Below, piece after piece: positions 34,963-47,202 of a DNA stretch of 64,000 nt. The stretch is from Macrocybe gigantea. Taxonomy: Eukaryota > Basidiomycota > Agaricomycetes > Agaricales > Callistosporiaceae. The notes below the pieces were generated by a model. It searched no databases. It was not told where the DNA came from and was given only the letters and a program-made list of their open reading frames with translations. The position numbers and the translations under genes are program-made. Every line of letters starts with the position of its first letter. The stretch's first letter is position 1. The stretch is from assembly GCA_011319805.1 (NCBI GenBank), contig SJRY01000266.1, positions 186,001 to 250,000 on the forward strand, in the 5' to 3' direction.

Positions 34963-37452
34963 ATGATGATGATTTCTGTCCTGTCGGTCCTTCGCGTTAT
35001 AGTGCTGTTGCACTTTGTCTATGCGGCCTTTGCTCGCCCTTCTCAAGGGGGCCGGAGCAACACTTTGGCAGCTGGCGCGGAAGATGCAGCGAAGCGCGCA
35101 AGAGGGATTGAAAGTCCTATCCAGATAAGACGCGTCAAGGCGACTCGAAACTATCATGAACGTTATGACGAGCTTGCAAAGAAACGGTCAGATGGGTCAC
35201 TGTCGAGAAGAGGGGACGTGAGCGGATCGATTGGGTTGGGCAACAACGCTGATTTGTGGGTCTATTTGGACTACTCTCTAACATTGTCCTTTGACTTTTT
35301 TCATTAAATATAAGGCTATACACCGTTCCTATCCAACTTGGGAACACGGTCACAGCGGTCAACATAGGTGCGTTTCCGTTGCGCTACTGCACAGAAGAGT
35401 CCTGAACAATGCACAACTTGCACGCAGACACTGGCTCCAGTGATTTGTGGGTGATAACCGATGATTGCACCTCCAGGCTCTGCAACGCATCTCAAGCAAC
35501 GCGGTACAAATCCGCCAACCTCAAGCGCCACCCGCATGCGTCGGGCACGCCATCTCTCGCGTCTTCTTCGGGAGGCGGAGCGGACGTTCTGCTGCAGTAC
35601 GGCGACTCGAAGACGGGCACGTCTGCGTCTGGCCCTGTGGGCTACGACGTCGCGACGATCGCCGGCGTCGCCATGACCGATCAGGCGTTCGCGGCTGTAA
35701 ACGACACGAACAACGCCCTGGTCCGCTTTGGCGCTGCTGGAATTTTTGGCCTCGGGTTTCCGAGTGGAAGGTGAGGGCTCTGCCTTGCACCTTGGTCTTG
35801 TCAGCTTGCGTCTCATATTGGAGGGGCTCAGCAAAGTGCAAGAGGCGGCTGTGACGAAACAGGTTTGCGACTTTCGTTCCATCATCGGTGGCATTGCTGA
35901 ATCATGTCTTGTATAGTTCGGTCCAATCAGGGAAACGGACAATTTTCTGGTCTCCACCTACACCGACGGACCGTTGTTGACGAGGATTGCGATGACGAAC
36001 GCGCTGCAGATGCCCATGTTCACTGTAAGCAGCTCAAAGCGAGTTGATCTGCACTTGGTTTCTTTATTATGTGTCTTGCATTTCTAGATATCGTTACAAA
36101 GGAGCACCATCGACATTGGCGGTAACAATGGGCTGCTGACGATCGGAAAGCTCCCAGATGGCATAGACAACTCGTCTCTGACTTGGGTCCCCGTCAGGCT
36201 GTACACATCGCAAAACGGCGGTCTTCAACCGCCATCCTTTGCCCCGAATGAGGTGCGGATGAAGAATATCTTTGAATATTTGATTCTTATACTATCGCGG
36301 CGCTAGGTTTATCCATTGTGAGCGCGAACATGATTGTTATTTTTAAGTTGACGCCGACTTGTCCCCTAGGCGTTGGGAGATCGAGATCGATGGCGTTTTC
36401 TTGGACGGCCAAAAAGTGCCTGATTCGAGCATCCCGTCCCAAGGTGTCAACCCAGGGCGAGTGACCGCCCTCATTGACACGGTACGAACACCCACGCTTG
36501 CACCCCAATCTGCGAATCATTCACCACAATGATTAGGGCAACTCGTTATTACGGGGCCCGCAGGACATGGTCACAAACATCTTGAAGACCGTCTCGCCCT
36601 CCTACGACCCGAACAACGCCGATTCAAACCGATATTTCCCTGTCGAGGCCCGCACACGGTCGCTTTCCAGATAGGCGGAAAGGTAATGCGTCATGCGCGA
36701 AATTGCGCTGTTCATTCTACGCAAGACTTGTTTTGATGCATGTTGAGTAGATGTTCCCCGTCGACCCGCGAGACTTTATCGGACAGCTGACGCCTGGAAA
36801 CGTGACGGAGTGTGTCGCGGACAATATCGTCTCCACCGATCCGCCCCGGTTCGGCTCATTGTACAGCTGGAGCCTGGGTGATCCTTTTTTCAAATCGTGC
36901 GCCGCCTATGTTCTCCCCATTTTTGATCAACAATGCTCATAATAATGCACGCAAGGACCCTTGTCGCGTTCCATTATGGAAATCTGACGCATCCGTCCGT
37001 CGATCCACCGCGCATCGGGTTCCTCTCGACCGTCCCAGCGGACGCAAGCGACCAGCTCGTCAAGTCCGTGCAGGACGCGCAGAAGAACGGAGGAAACTTT
37101 GAGGGTTAATGCTCCTACTTCCTTTCTAGACTTGCTCATCTCCTCATTTCATATGTTTTCCTTCTCGCCAGAAACGTTAGTCGTTGCACCCACCGCGAGC
37201 GCGGCGGCACAGAGCCGGACTACCGTGTCCGTGTCGACTACGACGCCTGCGCCCAACCTGATCGAGCCCTCCAATACGGTCACGCTCAGTCTCGGTTCAC
37301 CGTCATCGGCGGCTGGTGCGGAAAAGGTTCAATCGACTAGCGACACGCGGACCTCGAGTGGGGGGATCGCGCTGGCCGTGGTTGGGGCCCAGACTTTGCG
37401 GAGCTGGATGCGGATATTTTCACTCCTAATAGTATTGGGCGCTGTCTTCTGA
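34963..37452 (+). CDS. Secreted pepsin-like aspartic protease (A1 family) with GPI-like C-terminus
   Basis: Start 34963 is one of three consecutive ATGs and opens a signal peptide (ISVLSVLRVIVLLHFVYAAF). A propeptide with RYDELAKKR follows. The first catalytic motif is DTGSSDLWV (codon split over an intron with GCACGCAG acceptor), the second is DTGNSLLRGP after an intron inside ALIDTG. Other A1 blocks are seen: VPIQLGNTVTAVNI, GAAGIFGLGFPSG, FTISLQRSTIDIGGNNGLLT, SWSLGDPFFKS, LVAFYYGNLTH-like. The C-terminal 80 residues are Ser/Thr-rich and end in a hydrophobic stretch (MRIFSLLIVLGAVF), as in GPI-anchored yapsin-like enzymes. One base is missing at 36629-36630 (CC for CCC) before the IFPCRGPHTVAFQIGGK segment. 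Otherwise the gene is complete. Location: cell surface or secreted. Confidence 0.9.
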
Positions 37453-37627
37453 GCACCTCGAGTAGATTCCAATCATGGACGCAAGTTTGCCCTAGAATAT
37501 GCAAGGAGAAACACCCTCGCCTTGCCACACATACACAGCCTAATAGCTATAAAGCGTTCATTACGATCCATTAATATATTTTCGGTCGTTCACACATACG
37601 GACCGTGAGCGAGCGAGTCCGGTCGCA

Positions 37628-39425
37628 TCAGGCCATCGGCCATTCCTCGAACGCGCCCTGGGCAAATCTGAAAAAGCTGATGTTCCCAGCGTCCACAGCC
37701 GCAATCACGACCATCTTCTTGCCCGTCTTGAGGTGCAGGAACGGATTTGGCCTGCGCGGCGGTAGGCCCGTGTCCGTCTCTAGCCTTCGCTCTCGTTCGC
37801 TCGCAGTGGATCCAAAAGCGGGAAGCCATGCGAGGAATCGGGAAAGCAACGTGCGCCGAGTTGGTTGGGTGGTCCGAGGCATGCGCGTGGCTGCCCCACC
37901 GCTGCTGCTTGGCGTTAAGGTGACTTGTGGCTGAGCGCTGGGCTGCTTTGGAGGCTTGAATTGGCGTCTACGGGGCACAGGAGGTGGCAGCTCGGCACAA
38001 GGTCGAAGAGGTCCGTCAGCTCCTGCAGAGTCGGCATAGGTGTCGTCCTCGCGCTTGAAATGGGAGTCAAAAGACTTGCAGACGCAGTGATATGAAGGAA
38101 TGGAGACAGGACGTACTCTACAACAACGACGTGAAAGTCAGGTGGCGGAGGGGCTGTCTTTTTGAATGGTGTCGAGGGCTTGTAGAGGTAGTAGAAAATT
38201 TTGTAGGGCGAGGCCTCCTTCGCTTCTTCTCTCTTGAGTGCATCAGGGTGATACAGAGGCGCGTTACGGCCCGAGGGCAGGAACCGCAAGGACTTGAATA
38301 GCCACTCTACACGCGCGCAACAAACTCGATTCAGGAAGAAGTGCGACGAAGAGGGGAAGCATGCAGACGTACGATAGTTTTTGTCGTGATGGAGAAAGCG
38401 GCTAAACGGCACGGGCCTCCACCAATCAAAGCCGCCGAACAACAAACGAGATAATTTAGATGCTAGCAATGGGAAGATGGAGAAGAGCCGTTGAAAGACG
38501 TTCGATCTCCGTGCCGGTGCTGCCTCGGCTGTCTGGGCATCGGGCGAGGAAAGAGGAGTCGGGTAGAACGAGTTGGGCGGCTTGGCTCGGGTGACTTGGT
38601 ACCCCAGACGCTTGAGATACGCAAACACCTGCCATGCATGACAGAAACAAAGGTGAGAAAAGGTATCACAAATCACAGACGAACGCGATGGGCGCACCTG
38701 GAACCGCTCGAGCGTGAGGTCCTCTAGGCCAATAAGCTCGCTATACACCTGCTGCACGCTCATCGGCGCGCCCAGCACGCCCTCCAAGCCCTGAGCACCC
38801 CGCATTTCACCATCCGCATCCGCACCTGCACCCAGCCCAACATCCTTCCAGCAAAACAGCGCGCCGCGCTCGACGAGGTAAATCGTTTCCTCCGGAAGGA
38901 GCTCAAGACGCTTCTGCGTGCGCGCGATGCCGTCTGCGCCTAGCGTCGTGCGCGGTGCGGAGTGGCCCATGCTCGCAAAGTGGATGCCTTTGGCGAGCGT
39001 GACGTGCGCGCGCGCGATGTGGGGATGCCAGATCGCGTGGCTGAGGTTCTTGCTGCAGGGGGGTCAGTGGAGGGCTCAGCTGGCGGGAAGAAGATAGGCG
39101 AACCTAGACGTGGCCCTTGGAGTTCTGAGGACGTCGAACATGGCCGAGCGGGCGCGGTCCAGGACGTGCGTTTGGAGGCCGGAACCTCCGCCAAGCCTCG
39201 GCTCAAACTCCTTCTCGCCGCGCTTGGGGATGACGGGTCGTGCTACTCCTGGACTGGCAGAAGTGGTTAGATGATGGTGTATGCGCCGCCCTGGGGCATT
39301 GAGGCTCACAGTTTGGACCAATCAAGGCCTCCATCGTCGTCTTCTTCTTCCAGAAGCTGCTCATCGTCGCCATTTTCGGGTTTGGGAGGTAGAACAGTGG
39401 AAGGCGCTTCGAGGCTGTCGTCCAT
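37628..39425 (-). CDS. SEN54: tRNA-splicing endonuclease subunit SEN54
   Basis: Structural subunit of the SEN complex, which cuts introns from pre-tRNA. Start 39425 gives an acidic N-terminus (ENGDDEQLLEEEDDDGGLDW), then LNAPGRRIHHHLT, IPKRGEKEFEPRLGGG, AMFDVLRTPRAT. The diagnostic block is LLPEETIYLVERGALFCWKD, then MSVQQVYSELIGLEDLTLER, FQ joined over an intron to VFAYLKRLGYQVTR. The C-terminus VVIAAVDAGNISFFRFAQG, AFEEWPMA is the hallmark end of Sen54. Single bases appear to be missing in TTT at 39312-39314 and GG at 37994-37995. Both tRNA genes in this window carry introns that this complex would remove. Confidence 0.9.
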
Positions 39426-39619
39426 CTATGGTGACTGGAAAGAAAATTTGGCTGGAGCAAATAGCCTGAATAAGATATTAACAGAACCATTTCCATTTTG
39501 CTATTCTACACATTTCAAAGTACATATTGTTCGATGAAACCATCCACATGAAAAGCCATAATACCACAGGAATAAAGATGCATATCGTAAGACCGGTGAG
39601 ATAAATGAAATCGGGGGTG

Positions 39620-40451
39620 TCATGTCCTCGTGGATACCAGCACGCTGAACACGATGATGGTGATAGCAGCGAGAATCAGGGTGATGCCTACGATCGTGAG
39701 GCGTGTCACAGGGAAAAGACCTTTGGTCAGCGCGTCCTGGATCACGAAGTACCGAAACAGTCCTAGGAGATGAAAAAGGCGAATTCATGTGAGAGGCGTA
39801 GACGGCGAAATCGGCGCATATAAGGATCACCTGCGACCAGCACGACGAATCCGAAAATAATAAGCGTGGCGCCTAGCGGCTGCGCGTATTTTTCCAGCCG
39901 TCCGATGACACGGTTTATGCGTGCGGGATCTGAGGACTCTGCCACTGTGAATAGCTGTACGAGACCTTTCGAAATGATGCAAGGGCTGAGTGTATGCGCC
40001 TGAAATTCCAAGACGACTCACCGACGCCCGTAGTGGCAAGAGCGAGACTGGTTCTCACATAGGCTAGGAAAGTGCGTTCAGTGGCGAGATGGTCCCGTGC
40101 CACGCTCCCCGAGTTTTCGAGCACAAGAGCAGGTCTGAGCCGCGCTAGCAGGGGCACACCAACGGCACCCTTCGCGCCTCCCTTTCTCCGACGCGACTTT
40201 CTGCTCTGGGATGACCTGGTGCTGGGCAATGATTCGGGCGTGTAGTCGGCTTCGCGGTGGTGGGCCGAAGGCGCCGTCGATGAGGGCGAACGTGTGCGCG
40301 CGGAAAAGTCGAGGCCATGCTCCGGTTTTGGCGAGCCAGCGAGGTCTGGCGGTGCCGGGGTCGTAGGCGGGGCAGCGACAACCTCGGAGGTCGGGGACTG
40401 GACCTCCTCCCTTGGGAGGACGCTGCTCATGGCGCGGCTGAGGGACGACAT
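39620..40451 (-). CDS. DUF202-domain small membrane protein
   Basis: Three exons. A hydrophilic, Ser/Pro-rich N-tail of about 100 residues leads into the DUF202 block ARDHLATERTFLAYVRTSLA, LATTGVG/LVQLFTVAESS, then a TM segment PLGATLIIFGFVVLVAG joined to LFRYFVIQDALTKGLFPVTR and a last TM LTIVGITLILAAITIIVFSV. Three TM segments in all, the usual DUF202/Vtc1-like layout. The family includes subunits or relatives of vacuolar polyphosphate complexes, but the function of this subgroup is unknown. Splices GTGAGTCG and GTGATCC keep frame. Confidence 0.85.
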
Positions 40452-40557
40452 GGCTCAAGGCATTATTTTTGTTGCATTTTTTTTTCATTTTCCGTGAGAT
40501 CCGCTTGCTTTTCATAAATGTGTATTTATGACGTAAGCTTTGTAATAAACAACACCT

Positions 40558-41772
40558 TTATTTCCCCGTACGGACAGGCAATTTCTTTGCGCCATAGCAA
40601 ATTCCAAACAAATTCGGCGGCTGCTTCGCCATCTCCTCCTTGTTCATGCATTTGCCTTTCGCCACCGCTTCCTCTTCGCGCGGGTGAAAATTATGTATGC
40701 TGCTACCAGTGATGCTCTGTGTCGACCAATTGTCGCCCCCTAGTGAGCTCCCGATAACCGAGGGCGTGTTCGTATCTGTGGACAGGCGGTGATGCGTGTT
40801 CATGTGCGGTCCCCCTGAGGATTGAGCAGCCACGGGGCAGGGGAGACCATCAAGTGAGCGGAGCCGCCATGGTGCATGCCATGATCATGTACATGGTGCG
40901 CCTGCTCGATGCTGGGACGCTCGCCAGAAGTGCGGATTCGATTAGGCAATACCGCTCCCGATTCTGTACTCGCTGATTCTGTTCTTGTTGGATCCTCAGC
41001 GTCTCGCCTATCATCATGAATCCTTTGCCGCCCATTTGCGCGCATTGCGGCCCAGTCATCTTTTGCATCCCAAGAGACCCAAAAAAGTTTGTCTTGCAGC
41101 TATGAAGCTCGACTCAATTATACGGTCAGACGCAAGCGAAAGCTCAACTCACACTCCGAGCATGCTTTTGACGATCTTGGACTTGGCCCCGAAGCAGTAC
41201 CCGACCTCGAGGCCCTCCGTCTTGCGCATTTGCTCGATGCCGATGCAGCCTTCCCACTTGCCTTCGCCTTTCGCCGACGCCCATCCGATTCCCCCGCGCC
41301 CGCGCAGTCCTTTGCTGTGAGCTTCTTGTACCGGATCGCGACCCTGCTGCACTTGCCGGCTTGTTGTTCGTCCACTTTCTTCTGCACCTTCTTGTTGTAG
41401 CCGTAGCACATGCCGATCGTCGCAGCGAAGCGCTCCCCGATCCCTTGCGCATGGCACGTCGTGTCGCCTGGGACTATGAAGCCTGTGCCCTTGATCTCTA
41501 GGCATTCCTTGCCCGTCACGGAGGTGGGCGCAGGGCCAATGGCGCAGCTGTGGAATAATGGTTTGCGTGATCAGTGACAGTGCGAGAGCATGCGAGGATG
41601 TAAGAGACTTTTTATCTGGTTTGGGCTTTCGCAGCACGCCCGGCTTTGGAGATGTATTTGCGCTGTTGGAGTTCGTAACGACTGGAATGGAACGGACGGT
41701 GGACGATGCCAGGAGGAGGAGAAATGTGATTCGGAGAAAGAGGCGACCGTCAAGGCAGCCCCGGAGCGTCAT
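40558..41772 (-). CDS. Putative secreted Cys/Gly-rich repeat protein, unrecognised
   Basis: ATG at 41772 opens a signal peptide (LFLRITFLLLLASSTVRSIP) and a short linker. After an intron come repeating units built around a Cys, a GxGF(I/M)(V/M)xGxT core, a Gln/Glu-rich helix and a closing GxCYG or GYCFGAK: CLEIKGTGFIVPGDTTCHAQ with IGMCYGYNKK; CIGIEQMRKTEGLEVGYCFG; CAQMGGKGFMMIGETLRIQQ; NLFGICYGAKK at the end. A one-base loss in CCCCC (41291-41295) separates the first and second units. I know no family name. The pattern suggests a disulphide-rich extracellular protein with about four internal repeats. An upstream ATG at 41853 is in frame. Confidence 0.65.
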
Positions 41773-42066
41773 GATGATGAAGACCAGCTTCGTGAGGAGT
41801 GGCGAGCTCGCTGCTCCGATCTTTGTATGTTCCTCGATTATTTGGAGCGCCATTCGGATGGGGCTCTGTTTTGATCCGGATCAAGACTCTCAAACAAATC
41901 TGCAGCATATTTCAAAGATGTCCCAAGCGTTGCGACGAGTTGAAATTCGTTTAGTCCGACTTGTGGTACATTACAATTCTTGAGAGTAGAGTACATCCAG
42001 AGCTGCCACGTGCTTTCTCGTTGCCAGTTGCTCTTCTTCTCAGCCAGCTCGCCCGTCACCGCCACC

Positions 42067-45000
42067 ATGGCTCTCGACCACGATAACCGAACCCATCTTG
42101 ATGCCGAACACGAGCTCCTGCTTTCCGCGCACATCCGACACCTTCTCCTAGACTACGTGCATATGCACATCACCATCGATCACGTCCAATTTGGGCGCCA
42201 AGCGGCCTCCGAGGTGAGCAGCCAAGGAAAAATGATTGACGCGCATTCATCCGCTAAGTGCGCCGTAGCTCGCTCTGCTCGAGCCAGTCCCGTCGCACGA
42301 CCCTACATCGCTCACCTTGCCTAGCGATCCCTTGCAAACGCTCGCCCATTTGCACCGCCTCGACCTCGGCATCAGCTGCGGCTCTGCGTTTGATGGAGGC
42401 GCCGGCCCAGACGCGACGCAGACGCGCACGTGAACGAGTGGTTGAAACCGATCGCGAAGCTCGAGCGATTGGTGGTGGAGAGGGAGATGGATCAGCTCGA
42501 GCCGAGCCCCGAATGTTTGCAAATCGTCGAGCGTTTGATCACGTTGATGGACGCGAGCGATGGTCTTTGCTCGAGGTCTGAGAGGGCGCTTGCGAGTGCC
42601 AGAACGCGCCGAAATTGCGCCGAAGAGGTCAGTATTGGTTCTGGATCGTATGTGCATTCAATTCTTGCTCATGGTGGACTCTGTTTCTCGTCGGACGCTG
42701 GTCTGCCCCATATCTCAGAGTGAGCCCCCACCTCTCCTCGCTTTCCTCGAAATCACTGATCGCAGAGATCTCACCGCGCCTCAGCGCCACCTCTGATATG
42801 CAGGCCGATATCTCCGGCCGTGCTCTCGATGCGTGCACAGCGCGAAACGCCGCATATAGTCCATCTCGCTGACGAAAACGGTAAAAGACCACCAGCCAAG
42901 GTGTTGGCCTACCGCGCGTTAGTGCTGCAGGAAACGCGGCACGGGCAGCGTGTCGTGTGCCAGGACCTTGCTTCTCCTGCGACTCTTGACGACGACGCGG
43001 TCAACGAAAGACGCGTTTTGTGAGCCTTCTACCCGCGTTTTGCCTGGTCTTTCACGGAGCTGATGGAAGTGATGCCTCGTGCAGGGAGCTCGACCTGGAT
43101 ATCCGCGCAGACGACAAACCGAAGATTATGCTGCTCATGAAATCTATCATGGTGATGCCCAAGGGCCCGCCCCGGACAGAACGACCCGAGCATGCACCCT
43201 CGTCTTCCCCGCTGCCCTCCATCGCGCCGCGCTGGCCAGATTCACCTCCATTCATGCCTATTTTTCCACGGAGGCCCGCTCAGAAAGCCCCATGTGGGAA
43301 GAAGCCAAAGTCGAAAGCGGGCTTTGAGAAATTGGAGCCGTGTCTTCCCGCGTCGTTCAAGGAGGTGCCGGCTTTGGTCCAAGGAAAGGGCAATGCTGTG
43401 ACTGTTGATGAACCGGAGTTGCACGAAGAAAATATGGTCGTTGTGGATGGATGGCGTAAGACTTGTTTTTTCAAAGAATCCCTCTCAGACGATTTGATCT
43501 TAATGCCAACCAGAAACTCTCAGCATCTCTCCGCCATCAAGCATAGAGAAGGGAGAGGATGATGAAATCGATCAGCTCTTCCTCCAATCATCGCCGAATA
43601 CGGACGCGTCGATGCCCTTGGCCGAAGAGATTGAAAAATCGAAATTAGGCACGTAACTCTGCTTTTTCTACCGTCTAAAGCTCGGATGTTACGTCTGTGA
43701 GCAGAGGAGGTCCTTATGCCTCGTAGTCGGCGGATCGGCGGCTCTTCAAGTGCCGACGCCCAGCAAGAAAGTAGGATTGGAGCAAACGGTTAGTTTTGTC
43801 TTCCTCTCGTGGATCATATTTAACTGATGTGTGTTTTCTATCAGTGGTACTTTTGCTTCTTTCATCGGAACGGCTCTCTCTTCGATCCCTTGCGGACCGC
43901 CCACGGAGAGTTGGTCCTGCAGCAGAACGAGAAACATATCAGAAAGCCATCAATCCCACCATGTGTTATTGAAATGAAACTTGACGCATCGTCCATGATA
44001 GGGCAGCCACCTTCTCGATGTGGTCAGGCTGACGAAGATAGAGATGATTCGGAGATTTTGCGCTTCTATGGCACTGAAAACATGGGTGGAGATGGGGTGA
44101 TGGAAATCATTAGAAACGAGAAACTTTTTGATCACGAAGGCGAATCTCGAGACTTGACAAAGATGGCCCATTTCATCTTGCCTATGGATGGTTTGCCCAC
44201 GTTCATTCGATACTTTGCCTCATTGCTTATGATGACTCCCTCGCGAAGTGCCGGCTCTTCCACCGCCGAACATCCGACCTAAGGAATCGAAGGCAGATCC
44301 GGCTTTGCCGCAGGTTGTAAAGGATTTAGTGAAGTCAAGGCCAGACGGTCCCGGTGAGTGGCCTCCTGCGTCTGGGTGCCGTTAGATGAATCCACTGACT
44401 AGCAGCAGGTCTGACCAAGGCGAAGGGTCTCGCTTCTCTGCGAGTCTCCCTTTCTTGGGTGTAAGCTCCGGATGTTGGCGCTCCGTCGTTCGCGCTGATG
44501 TGATCCGTTGCTTAGGACGTTTACGATCCCAGCCAGCGAGAAGTTGACTCATGCTAGTGTTTTGGACGTGGACGATGGCATTCTTTCGAGCAGCGATCGG
44601 ATTCGGCCCCATGCTGATTCGACTACTGGGGAACAGTCTATCGTGGATGCCTTGATGAAGAAGGCCTTCGTCGATGACGCTGCCCAGGTTACGGGAGTGG
44701 AAGCTTGGAACTGGAACAAGTTTGAGGTTGGGAAAGGGAGGGTAAAACACAAAGGTCAGCACAACGGCGTCGGCCGTTTGACTGACATGATCAGATGTGA
44801 AATCATCCTGACACGAGCCGAGCGCAAGAGCTTGGAGGATAAACAAGGCAGGGCTTCGGTTCAGGAAAATAATGGAAATGACCAAGACGAAGGGGGTGCT
44901 GAAACGGGAAGCATGATTCTAGGGGAAGAAAGGCGACATATTACCGCTCTCAAACGAAAGGAGCACTCCTTTTTCACTGCAGAGGATGAGCCAGATTCAA

Positions 45001-46761
45001 TTCAACATGACAAACGCCCGCGAATAGCCCAGACGCGGGACGATCTGGTTATGCCGCCAATGCGGCGAGAAGCGGACCTCTCCAACAGTCTTCACGACTC
45101 TGACAGTTTTTATTACGAGGAATATACTGACATGCTCTATCCATACAACGATACTTACGACGACGACGAGGATAAAGAAAACAGGCCACCGCCGAATATG
45201 TTTGCCTTTGTGGATTCTGGGTACATGACAGACGAGGACGACGAAAGAGGCCAGGAGTCGAGCGGGAACCAGCAGGTTGAAAGCGGACCGATGCATGGCC
45301 TTCATGTTACAGAGTCTTTATGGAATACTCGTCGATTCTCCAGGGATACCTCGAATTCCGAATGGGTTGCGGACAGTCATGAGCAATTTAGTGCATCGAA
45401 AATTCTTCACGGTGATAAATATGTGCCTCCACAAGCAAACTCGACACCAAATGCGAATGCGAAACACTTCGGATCAAAAGCGGAGTCCGCACGATATATC
45501 TTGAACGACGCAAACGGACCAGATGTGCTGGACGAATGGATTACTTGGAATGGCACGCCTGACGGAGTTCCTGCTTCTGTTGGCAGCAGCGGAGACAGGA
45601 GCGCCCCTTTGGATGAAGTGAAGGACGGACTTGGTGCGCATGAGAACGGCGTGGCTCTGGAAATCGACAGCCGTTTCACTGGTATCAATGCATTTGCTCA
45701 GCTACGCGCAAGGAAAATTCAACCCGTCCAACCGATCCTCATTTCCGAGTCCCTGCCAAAAAATCCACAAGATCCCATTGTCAGGAACAAGAATGTGCCC
45801 GAAGACCTGTACGATAGCAAGACGCTCCGTCTGGACTCTTCTCGGTTGCCACCAAAGTACGCCCACAAGTACATGTGTTCTCTGGATGTGCTGCAGAAGC
45901 AAGTTCTGGTCCGATGCCTTCGTTCACCTGAATGCATGGTAACGCTCGCGGAACGGGAGTCTCTGGATGGTGTCGACCTCATCGTCGATCCTTACTCGGC
46001 GGTCATTTTTGTGGACCTGTTCTCGCTTCCTTCTCGGCGCGAGGTATTGATCTCAAGAGTGTCTACCCAGTCTTGGCGCTACAGAGCTCTGCTGATCGTC
46101 TTTGAGGCTTATCCCGACTCACTATCATACCACAACTCGAAAAAAGATAATGACACTTCCTTGTTTGCATACTCTCCTCCGGTCGTTAAAGCGATCAAGA
46201 AGTTCAGGCGCGATCTGGATATTGCCGAGGCGTGCGGCAACAAAGCTGGGACTTGCAAAGTGAGATATGCGTTTGCAGATTCGGTGGCCAGTGCCGCCCT
46301 ATATGCGCGTCGTTTCGGGGATCTGGCGGAACGTAATACACATCCTATTAACCGAGCTGTCTGGGAAGGGAGAGAGTGGTTGGATTTAGACGAGTCTGAG
46401 GTCCGTGCTCCCCGACCTTGTTTTGCATTCTGAGTATATGCTCTCAATCACGATGCCGTTTAGGAGGAAGCGGTGCTTGCGTCCTTTCATGGCATGAACC
46501 GATTCTCAGCGTCTATCATTCTATGTCGAGTCCAACTTCAAGAATGTATCGAAATGTCGCTGCAAGATATGCTGGATCTGTTCGGGGCGCTTATCGACTC
46601 CGATACTCTGGTATGTCCATTGTCCAATTTCCATGAGCCTTTCCTGTATCCTGTATCTCTTTTTTTTTTTGCGCGCGTCGTTGACAATATAGACGGCCTG
46701 TAAGACGGACTTAGATAGGAGGGTGAAGGCACTGGAGGAGTGGGAGGAGGTGGTGGACTAA
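42067..46761 (+). CDS. Large protein, possibly SHOC1/ZIP2-like meiotic XPF-fold protein
   Basis: Start 42067 has a strong context (CCACCATGG) and opens HELLLSAHIRHLLLDYVHMH. The N-terminal exons (42067-43600) are several and broken at about 42415 by one missing base. A long exon (44508-46433) has acidic, disordered stretches (YNDTYDDDEDKENRPPP), then a folded C-terminus: LDVLQKQVLVRCLRSPECMV, VDLIVDPYSAVIFVDLFSLP, SWRYRALLIVFEAYP, VRYAFADSVASAALYARRFG. The last exon ends with a helix-hairpin-helix-like segment (FHGMNRFSASIILCRVQLQE, MSLQDMLDLFGALIDSDTL). A degenerate nuclease fold with no ERKxxxD motif plus a C-terminal HhH pair is the layout of SHOC1/ZIP2 crossover proteins. The family call is inference from layout; the gene itself is well supported. 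Confidence 0.6.
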
Positions 46762-47202
46762 AATATTAGTGTACGACTTTATGGTGAAATGGCCAGTCGA
46801 GTACAGGAAACAGCGAGCCTTAGTCAATTAACGGTTCGCATGCAAGCAAAGTCCGCCAATGCAATCCTATATATTTTCCTGCGAGGCAAGTATATCGTAC
46901 CCCCCAGCGAGCATACATTTTACAGGGGCGGCAAAAGGATGGAACTAGTGTCTTGTAATGAACAATTGGGGTTTAAAGATGCATTATGTGAGCTTGGGAT
47001 GCTTCTGTCCACGAGGCTTGAGGTGAAGCAACTCCAATAGTTCCGTTCGTGATCACCGTTGGATAGTCCGCAATCAGGATCACTGTCAGTGCAAGGTCAA
47101 ATCTGCGACGGCTTGACTATAACCGGACGTTAGGCAAATCTTCATTAGAAACCGCATTAGGAACTACAGGACTCTAAAATTAGTACTTCAAGGACCTTCA
47201 CT
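46762..47202. other. Intergenic region, inner boundary of duplication arm B
   Basis: An open frame at 46789-47040 has no motifs. Similarity to arm A begins near 47130. Confidence 0.5.

Noticed and set aside
34687..35157. 156-codon minus-strand open frame
   Set aside because: Overlaps the signal peptide and propeptide of the aspartic protease on the other strand; low-complexity Lys/Arg-rich, no motifs.
44382..44885. 167-codon open frame on the minus strand
   Set aside because: Antisense to the long exon of the 42067-46761 gene; no motifs.
46789..47040. 83-codon + strand open frame next to duplication arm B
   Set aside because: No family motif, no splice partner and no counterpart at the other arm.
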